This document shows positions 14,689 through 20,499 of a stretch of 22,605 bases of DNA, in pieces; position 1 is the first letter of the stretch, and each line of letters opens with the position of its first letter. The notes under the pieces were generated by a model. That model had not been told where the DNA came from, did not search any database, and saw only the letters and a list, made by a program, of their open reading frames with translations. A program made the translations under genes and the position numbers. Source of the stretch: a virus; IMG/VR virus record IMGVR_UViG_3300048105_000071, positions 1 to 22,605 of that record. The stretch is one strand, 5' to 3'.

Positions 14689-15752
14689 AGATTGCTATGC
14701 TGAATGACACCCATTGTGGTGTCCGTGGAGATATGTTAGAAATGTCCAAATATCAAGGTCGTTTCTATAATGAAGTTTTCTTCCCATACTTAGATGAACA
14801 TAATATAAAACAAATCATACACATGGGAGACTACTTCGATAGAAGAAAGTATATCAACTTTGCATCTATGAAGGCAAACATAAAACATTTTATAGAACCC
14901 ATGACAGAACGTGGTATAACCATGGACTTGATAATCGGTAACCACGATACATATTACAAAAATACCAATGATGTAAATGCACCCGAGTTACTTCTATATA
15001 ACCAACCAAATGTGACTGTCTTTTCCGAATGTGCAGTCAAAGAATATGACGACTTTCCTATCGCATTAGTTCCATGGATTAATCCCGAAAACTATGCAGA
15101 CTCAATTGAATTTCTAACATCAGCACCAGCATCTATTGCTATGGGTCACTTTGAAATAGAAGGTGCATTGGTACATCCAGGCATGACATGTCAACATGGT
15201 TTAGACCACTCGTATCTGAAAAGATTCGATAAAGTATACAGTGGTCATTTCCATCAGAAATCAGAAGTTAAAAACATAAGATACGTTGGTTCACAAATGC
15301 AATTTACTTGGTCTGATTACAATGACCCAAAATACTTTCACATATTTGATACAGAAACTTTAGAGTTGACACCAGTTCTAAATCCAATAACAATGTTTGA
15401 GAAGGCCTTCTATGACGACAGTAAAGAAAGTTTTGAGACACTCTCTAATGCAGATTACTCAAACCTTGCAGGAAAGTTTGTAAAGGTTGTAGTTGTAAAC
15501 AAAGACAATCCATACTGGTTTGACACATACTTAGATAAAATACATGCACAAAATCCATTACATGTATCTGTTGTAGATGATAACAAACACATGGACTTTT
15601 TTGATGATGATGATATAGAGGATATAGAAGATACTCTTACAATCCTATCCAAGTATGTTGATGGGTTGGATATACAAGGTAAGAAAAAACCTCTTAACGA
15701 ATTAATGACTACATTGTATAATGAAGCATTGGATGAACATAACTACTTATGA
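14685..15752 (+). CDS. 47: Recombination nuclease subunit gp47 (SbcD/Mre11-like)
   Basis: A 355-residue calcineurin-like phosphoesterase with the Mre11/SbcD metal motifs: D8-T-H10 in LNDTHCG, GDYFDRR at 48-54, GNHD at 85-88, GH at 154-155 and GHFH at 187-190. Together with gp46 it forms the nuclease complex that resects double-strand ends for recombination and degrades host DNA. The C-terminal acidic patch (MDFFDDDDIEDIEDT) is probably part of the gp46 contact region. It overlaps gp55 and gp46 by 4 bases at each end, forming a coupled 55-47-46 unit. Confidence 0.95.
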   Translation: MKIAMLNDTHCGVRGDMLEMSKYQGRFYNEVFFPYLDEHNIKQIIHMGDYFDRRKYINFASMKANIKHFIEPMTERGITMDLIIGNHDTYYKNTNDVNAPELLLYNQPNVTVFSECAVKEYDDFPIALVPWINPENYADSIEFLTSAPASIAMGHFEIEGALVHPGMTCQHGLDHSYLKRFDKVYSGHFHQKSEVKNIRYVGSQMQFTWSDYNDPKYFHIFDTETLELTPVLNPITMFEKAFYDDSKESFETLSNADYSNLAGKFVKVVVVNKDNPYWFDTYLDKIHAQNPLHVSVVDDNKHMDFFDDDDIEDIEDTLTILSKYVDGLDIQGKKKPLNELMTTLYNEALDEHNYL

Positions 15753-17464
15753 TAAACTTTAAAAAAGTTAGATGGAAGAACCTACTTTCGTCAGGAAATA
15801 AATTTACTGAAATACAATTGGATGCACACCAAACAACTCTTATACTTGGAGAAAATGGTGCAGGTAAGTCTACACTATTAGATGCATTGTGTTTTGGTTT
15901 ATATGGAAAGGGATTCCGTAATCTAAAAAAAGATTTACTTATCAATAGTATAAATGAAAAAGAACTTCTAGTAGAAGTAGAATTCAGTATAGGTAAAAGA
16001 GAATATAAAGTAATCCGTGGTGCAAAACCAAATAAGTTTGAGTTGTATGTAAATGATGTTATGTTAAATCAAGATGCAACAGTCAGAGACTATCAAGAAC
16101 ACTTAGAGAAGAACGTACTCAAAATGAGTTTTCGTTCCTTTACCCAAGTCGCAATATTGGGTTCTGCAAACTTTACTCCTTTCATGCAACTTCGTGCTGT
16201 AGAGAGACGGAAACTTGTAGAAGACTTACTAGACATTTCCATATTTTCAACTATGAGAGACTTACTTCGTAAGAAAGTGTCTGAACACAATATAGAAATA
16301 AAAGAAACCAACCATGAAGTTGAACTCATGGAAGAACGAGTCAGTGGACTCAATGACCAACTTAATGCACTTCGTGAGAATCGTGATAAAAAAATATTAC
16401 AATATGAGAATACTGTTGAAGAAACAGAAACTAATATCTCAAATCTACTGGAGAAAGTTGATGAAAAGACGAAAAATGTGGTGGAGAAAAAATCCACTAT
16501 CTCGGATAAAAACCCTCAAACGGATAGACTCAAACAGGCTCTTGACGTGGAGAAACGACTTAATGAATCTAAAACAAAAGCAGTCAAAGAAATTAAGTTC
16601 TATGAAGAAAATGATGACTGCCCAACATGTAAACAAGGATTAGACCATGAACATAAAAAGAAACATATTGAAGCCAAGACTAAAAAAGTTGAAGAAGTCA
16701 AGAACGCCATCACACAAATTGATGACCTTATCCTCGAAGTACGAGGTCGGATACAAGAAATCAACCTAGTACAAGATGAGATAGAGACTATTCAAAAATC
16801 TGTTGGAATTCTACAAACAGAAATACTATCCAATCAGAAGTTTGTCAATAAGATGCAAAAGGAGATAACACTACTAGAACAAGAAAAGAGTGGTAACTCT
16901 GATGTGCATGAAAGAATTGATGATACCGAAGAGAAGTTGGATATCCTTCATAAGAAAAAGGAGAACATGGTTGACAGAGGTCACTACTATGACATTGCAA
17001 CAACACTCCTAAGAGACCAAGGTGTAAAAGAAAAGATTATTAAACAGTACGTTCCAATTATGAACAAACTTATTAATAAGTATCTTGCACAACTTGAGTT
17101 CTATGTTGGGTTTGAGTTGAATGAGTCTTTTGAAGAAACCATCAAGTCAAGGTTTAGAGACGTATTTAAATACGATAACTTCTCTCAAGGTGAGAAGATG
17201 AGAATCGATTTGTCATTACTATTCACATGGAGAAGTGTTGCAAGAATGAAGAACAGTGTTAACACTAATCTATTAATATTAGATGAAGTGTTCGACTCTT
17301 CACTTGACACTAACGGAACAGACGACTTTCTAAAACTTTTAAATTCTCTTACAGAGAAGACCAATGCATTTATCATATCACATAAAGGTGATGCATTATA
17401 CGACAAGTTTAATGATGTAATACGATTTGAGAAACATAAAAACTTCTCACGGGTTGCAGAATAG
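15749..17464 (+). CDS. 46: Recombination ATPase subunit gp46 (SbcC/Rad50-like)
   Basis: A 571-residue SMC-like ATPase: Walker A GENGAGKST at 34-42, a long coiled coil (about 170-410) broken by a zinc hook CPTC at 291-294, ABC signature FSQGEKMR at 478-485 and Walker B LLILDEVFDSSLD at 508-520. The length is about that of T4 gp46 (560). It pairs with gp47 in end resection. The ATG overlaps the gp47 stop. A late-type promoter and the next gene follow within 13 bases of its stop. Confidence 0.96.
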   Translation: MINFKKVRWKNLLSSGNKFTEIQLDAHQTTLILGENGAGKSTLLDALCFGLYGKGFRNLKKDLLINSINEKELLVEVEFSIGKREYKVIRGAKPNKFELYVNDVMLNQDATVRDYQEHLEKNVLKMSFRSFTQVAILGSANFTPFMQLRAVERRKLVEDLLDISIFSTMRDLLRKKVSEHNIEIKETNHEVELMEERVSGLNDQLNALRENRDKKILQYENTVEETETNISNLLEKVDEKTKNVVEKKSTISDKNPQTDRLKQALDVEKRLNESKTKAVKEIKFYEENDDCPTCKQGLDHEHKKKHIEAKTKKVEEVKNAITQIDDLILEVRGRIQEINLVQDEIETIQKSVGILQTEILSNQKFVNKMQKEITLLEQEKSGNSDVHERIDDTEEKLDILHKKKENMVDRGHYYDIATTLLRDQGVKEKIIKQYVPIMNKLINKYLAQLEFYVGFELNESFEETIKSRFRDVFKYDNFSQGEKMRIDLSLLFTWRSVARMKNSVNTNLLILDEVFDSSLDTNGTDDFLKLLNSLTEKTNAFIISHKGDALYDKFNDVIRFEKHKNFSRVAE

Positions 17465-17471
17465 ATAAATA
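17464..17471 (+). promoter_or_regulatory. Late-type promoter abutting the 17477 gene
   Basis: GATAAATA (7 of 8 matches to TATAAATA), then five bases and ATG at 17477. The block from the octamer to the ATG differs from the gp20 start (2941-2956) at only two positions: octamer first base G instead of T, and first spacer base G instead of T. This supports a real promoter with a leaderless or near-leaderless start. Confidence 0.55.
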
Positions 17472-17476
17472 GTAGT

Positions 17477-18610
17477 ATGAAATCTTTTAACGAGTATCTA
17501 ACACCTAAACTTAGTAAGTTAGACTTACCCAGTTACACTATTGGTATGCCTCTCGATTTACTTGAGGGTATGGGTGAAACTACACAAAACGCATCCGTAA
17601 CAGAATTATTCCCATGCTTAGCATTTAACAAAAAGTTTAGACCTAGTAGTGTGGAAGATTTTAAAAAGTTTCTTTATAAGTTGAATATAAAATCTGCAAA
17701 AAGTTCTTATGCAGCTTCAGATGCAGATGCAGCCGCAGAGGTTATAGAAAGACTTAGTACTATGGAAGAAAGATTCGTTAAGATGAAAATGGAAAATGCA
17801 ATCGGTATTACAAATTTTCTATATGATTTAAACACATCCAAACCCATAAAAAAAGTTGTATGGGGATATCGTGCAAAACCCAGTGGAGTTCCTAAAAGTC
17901 ATGCAGGAGATATTTTTGTATTCTTTAAAAATAAAGAGATACTAGGTATCTCATTAAAGGCAGGAACAACAAAATCTACAGAACCATTATTAAACTCTTA
18001 TGTTAAGACTCAACTTAAAAAGATGGATAAAGAGTCAGCACTTAAACCTATGGAAGATGAACTTTGGGATGCAGTGTATTCTAAAATTCCAAACATAGAA
18101 TCGGTTGCATCTAAAAGCACTTATGCAAGTGGAGATAGAACGGTGACTGCAGGTGTCAGACAACTATACTTAGATTATCATTTACAAGATGAAACAGAGT
18201 CTAACAATTTGTATGCTGCAATGGTAAGAATACAAAGAACTCATGTGTGTAAAGCACTAAATGAATTATCACTAGAAGATTTTAAAAGTTGGGTTTACGA
18301 AAACTTTAATCTACAAAAACCTGCAAAGGTTCCACTAATATTAGTAAAGGCAGTAGGTAAAGTAGCAGAACAAAAAGGTGACGACCTTGCATCATTACTA
18401 CCATTAGTTACAAGTTTTAATGCATACCTAAATAAATCGTCAGTGCAAGAATGGTTTATAGATATAGATACGCCTGATGACCAAAAGAAACTAAAGATGA
18501 CCATTAGAAGTGATGCAGGAGTTAGAGAAGGTAAGAAACTCGCAACACTAGGAAGATTGGCAAAATTTAGTATGTTAAAATTACAATATAGTGGAGTAGT
18601 AGATAGATAA
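17477..18610 (+). CDS. Possible capsid-targeted internal protein with PD-(D/E)XK-like nuclease motif
   Basis: A 377-residue protein, family not firmly recognised. The first ten residues, MKSFNEYLTP, match position by position (identity or conservative change) the N-terminal capsid-targeting sequence of T4 internal proteins as I recall it (MKTYQEFIAE). LLE|G at 28-31 fits a gp21 cleavage site, which would release a mature protein from residue 31. Residues 143-162 read AGDIFVFF..KEILGISLKAG, the spacing of a PD-(D/E)XK site (D145...S159-L-K161) with Ser replacing the usual acidic residue, as in some restriction enzymes. The late-type promoter directly upstream suits a virion protein, although the neighbours are early/middle genes. 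Alternatives: an unrelated replication-associated protein or a tail/head minor protein. Its stop overlaps the deformylase ATG. Confidence 0.6.
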   Translation: MKSFNEYLTPKLSKLDLPSYTIGMPLDLLEGMGETTQNASVTELFPCLAFNKKFRPSSVEDFKKFLYKLNIKSAKSSYAASDADAAAEVIERLSTMEERFVKMKMENAIGITNFLYDLNTSKPIKKVVWGYRAKPSGVPKSHAGDIFVFFKNKEILGISLKAGTTKSTEPLLNSYVKTQLKKMDKESALKPMEDELWDAVYSKIPNIESVASKSTYASGDRTVTAGVRQLYLDYHLQDETESNNLYAAMVRIQRTHVCKALNELSLEDFKSWVYENFNLQKPAKVPLILVKAVGKVAEQKGDDLASLLPLVTSFNAYLNKSSVQEWFIDIDTPDDQKKLKMTIRSDAGVREGKKLATLGRLAKFSMLKLQYSGVVDR

Positions 18611-19230
18611 TGTATGAATTGATTGAAGAAGCAAGTAGAGTTTTAAGAACACCCCCAGTTGCATTTGACTTTGAAGAAAGAGATGATGCAAAAGAAATAG
18701 AAGAAAAACTATCTGAGGCCATGGATAGATTCGGTGGTCTAGGATTGAGTGCAAACCAAGTAGGTTTAGATGCAAGAGTTTTTGTAATGAGAACACAAGA
18801 TGGTAATAAATCATTCTTCAATCCCGAAGTTACCAAAGTATCTCAAGAAACAGATTTACTTAAAGAAGGTTGTCTCTCATTTCCCGATATATATCTTATG
18901 ATAAAGAGACCTAGAGTTTGTGAAATAAAATATCATGATTCGGATGGTAAAGAACATTCAACACTGTTGGATGGAATTGGTGCTAGATGTGCCCAACATG
19001 AAATAGACCACTTAAATGGAATAGTGTTCTTACAACGTGCATCCAAATTGAAACTAGACCGTGCATTGAAAGCACGTCCTAAAGAAAAGAGAAAAAGAAT
19101 AGAGTATGAAAAACGACAAGCAATCGCACAATACATCCAACAAGTTCAATCTGCTAAAGATTCCGAACATGTTGACGGAGAATCAGTCAAGGAATCTGAT
19201 TCACTTCCACAAAACTCACAAGCATCTTAG
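18610..19230 (+). CDS. Peptide deformylase
   Basis: A 206-residue deformylase with all three family motifs: GLGLSANQVGL at 43-53 (motif 1), EGCLSFP at 86-92 with the metal ligand C88, and QHEIDHLNG at 129-137 with H130, E131 and H134. It removes the formyl group from new proteins' N-terminal methionine; marine phages carry such genes, probably to support rapid turnover of host or photosystem proteins. The catalytic core ends near residue 150, and the last 50 residues are a charged tail (ARPKEKRKRIEYEKRQA...). That tail overlaps the next gene out of frame by 125 bases. The ATG overlaps the upstream TAA. Confidence 0.92.
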   Translation: MYELIEEASRVLRTPPVAFDFEERDDAKEIEEKLSEAMDRFGGLGLSANQVGLDARVFVMRTQDGNKSFFNPEVTKVSQETDLLKEGCLSFPDIYLMIKRPRVCEIKYHDSDGKEHSTLLDGIGARCAQHEIDHLNGIVFLQRASKLKLDRALKARPKEKRKRIEYEKRQAIAQYIQQVQSAKDSEHVDGESVKESDSLPQNSQAS

Positions 19231-19744
19231 GAGTGTTGGAGACGGTTCAGATTACCGTGCAATAGATATAATACACATCCACACCCAGTGGGTTCGTGAT
19301 ATATTCAACCGTATAGCATACCAATCAGTTGGTGAAATCCGTAAGCATTCAGACCAAGTGGTATATCCTGAAATGACTGCAATAAATGAGTGGGATATAG
19401 GTGGTGTACAAACTCCACACTTAGACACATACTCTCAAGTAGAGTTAGATAATGATATTGTAGAAGATAAACCAAGTAGAGAATGGACACTCATACTATA
19501 CTTAAACCAAAATTTTAGAGGTGGGGAGACATACTTTCCCGACCAAGACAATTATGTACACAAACCAGTTGCAAGAGAAGGAATCTTGTTTCAAGGCTTG
19601 TATCATGAACATGGTGTGTATCCTGTTCGAAGGAATTCAAGACACACTATCTCAATGTGGTTCTCCACAAATCCCGATAATATCATTACAGATGATAGAA
19701 CTAAAGACTTAGAAAAAGACCACTACAGACTTCGTAACGCTTGA
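19106..19744 (+). CDS. Fe(II)/2-oxoglutarate dioxygenase, prolyl 4-hydroxylase type
   Basis: A 212-residue oxygenase with iron ligands H105 and D107 in TPHLDTYS, distal H169 in HEHGVYPV and the co-substrate Arg R179 in NSRHTISMW. The RGGETYFPD block at 138-146 is typical of prolyl 4-hydroxylases. Start choice: the ATG at 19106 gives an N-terminus (FNLLKIPNMLTENQSRNLIH) that fits the family's first strand and helix; an alternative ATG at 19169 would cut into it. This start lies inside the deformylase gene in another frame, with no strong ribosome binding site. The TGA stop lies inside the TTGACA of the next promoter. Substrate unknown. Confidence 0.85.
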   Translation: MKNDKQSHNTSNKFNLLKIPNMLTENQSRNLIHFHKTHKHLRSVGDGSDYRAIDIIHIHTQWVRDIFNRIAYQSVGEIRKHSDQVVYPEMTAINEWDIGGVQTPHLDTYSQVELDNDIVEDKPSREWTLILYLNQNFRGGETYFPDQDNYVHKPVAREGILFQGLYHEHGVYPVRRNSRHTISMWFSTNPDNIITDDRTKDLEKDHYRLRNA

Positions 19745-19770
19745 CAATCCCCGCCACTTTTTTGTATACT
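19741..19770 (+). promoter_or_regulatory. Early-type sigma70-like promoter before small genes
   Basis: TTGACA (19741-19746), an 18-base spacer and TATACT (19765-19770). The dioxygenase stop codon TGA is embedded in the -35. The sequence is almost the same as the promoter at 20464 through the spacer (ATCCC(C/T)GCCACTTTTT). Transcription would begin near 19777. Confidence 0.82.
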
Positions 19771-19797
19771 ATGTATATAATGAAAAAAGGAGATAAC

Positions 19798-19995
19798 ATG
19801 TCAAACATTCACAACGACAACATTAATCAAGAAATTATGGAAGATATCCTATCTATGGCAGATAAGGATATTTGGAATGTAATTTTTGCAATTGAAAACG
19901 AATTTGGTATTGCAGAAGTACCAAGTCCTACAGGTGGTGCAAATGGTTTCATTGCAAAACTGTTCGAACTTAGAAAAGAAGCGAGGTGCATTTAA
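19798..19995 (+). CDS. Small protein, unknown (65 aa)
   Basis: The start at ATG 19798 is chosen because AGGAGA lies 4-5 bases upstream and the promoter places RNA initiation near 19777; earlier in-frame starts (TTG 19741, ATG 19771) overlap the promoter. The product is acidic and helical (MSNIHNDNINQEIMEDILSM...DIWNVIFAIENEFGIAEVPS), then Gly-rich (PTGGANG) and basic at the end. No membrane segment. Function not recognised. The TAA overlaps the next ATG. Confidence 0.7.
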   Translation: MSNIHNDNINQEIMEDILSMADKDIWNVIFAIENEFGIAEVPSPTGGANGFIAKLFELRKEARCI

Positions 19996-20294
19996 TGTTA
20001 GATACGAATTACATTGAAACTGGGTTAGATACCTGTCAATATACTTTAAATGGTGTAACAACCACTGCAATAATCGAAGAGGTTACTCCTCATCATATCG
20101 CAGTAAAACCTATCAGTAGAATAGGTAAGAATGTATATGAGACTAATTTAGATACTACTTTCATAGGACAAATATTCTCTTCTGATTGTTATGAAGATAT
20201 TAATCTAGAAATATGGATGGACGGTAGAGGTTGTGATAACTCTGCAATTGGTGTAAGTGGTTGTTATGAACCATACACTAGGTTGGTCGCATAA
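19995..20294 (+). CDS. Small protein, unknown (99 aa)
   Basis: ATG 19995 overlaps the previous TAA, with GAGG 8 bases upstream; an in-frame GTG at 19986 is less likely. The protein looks beta-rich (CQYTLNGVTTTAIIEEVTPH, HIAVKPISRIG) and has four cysteines (CQY, SSDC, GRGC, SGC), three of them in the last third, which might bind metal or form disulphides. No family recognised. Its stop overlaps the next small gene (TAATG). Confidence 0.68.
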   Translation: MLDTNYIETGLDTCQYTLNGVTTTAIIEEVTPHHIAVKPISRIGKNVYETNLDTTFIGQIFSSDCYEDINLEIWMDGRGCDNSAIGVSGCYEPYTRLVA

Positions 20295-20467
20295 TGAATA
20301 CTTATCTTAAAGAAATAACTGATTGGAAATTTCCCAGCAATACTTACATAGTCAACAAGAAAATGGAACTGGTTGGCTATATTAAAGAGGGTACTAAAGA
20401 AGAGATAATCTTTAAAACCCCAATGAAAAACTTCTCCAAATCATGGAGAAAATTTACCACGGCTTGA
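20294..20467 (+). CDS. Small basic protein, unknown (57 aa)
   Basis: Coupled by TAATG to the previous gene. The product, MNTYLKEITDWKFPSNTYIV then NKKMELVGYIKEGTKE and a C-terminal KNFSKSWRKFTTA, is basic and of a type often seen beside other small genes in marine T4-like phages (recollection, not checked). The TGA stop lies inside TTGACA of the next promoter. The coding sequence contains a 7-bp perfect hairpin (TTCTCCA/TGGAGAA, 20432-20450). Confidence 0.65.
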   Translation: MNTYLKEITDWKFPSNTYIVNKKMELVGYIKEGTKEEIIFKTPMKNFSKSWRKFTTA

Positions 20468-20493
20468 CAATCCCTGCCACTTTTTAGTATACT
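20464..20493 (+). promoter_or_regulatory. Early-type promoter of the zincin/VWA gene
   Basis: TTGACA (20464-20469), an 18-base spacer and TATACT (20488-20493), a near-copy of the promoter at 19741. The ATG at 20500 is 7 bases after the -10, where RNA synthesis should begin, so the mRNA is predicted to be leaderless. The upstream stop codon is again inside the -35. Confidence 0.82.
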
Positions 20494-20499
20494 ATAAAC

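Noticed and set aside
18567-18836. Minus-strand frames opposite the deformylase start
   Set aside because: Antisense shadows of a gene with full deformylase motifs; no promoter or ribosome binding site.
19741-19797. Longer form (84 aa) of the gene at 19798
   Set aside because: The extra codons coincide with the -35/-10 promoter, and the AGGAGA ribosome binding site points to ATG 19798.
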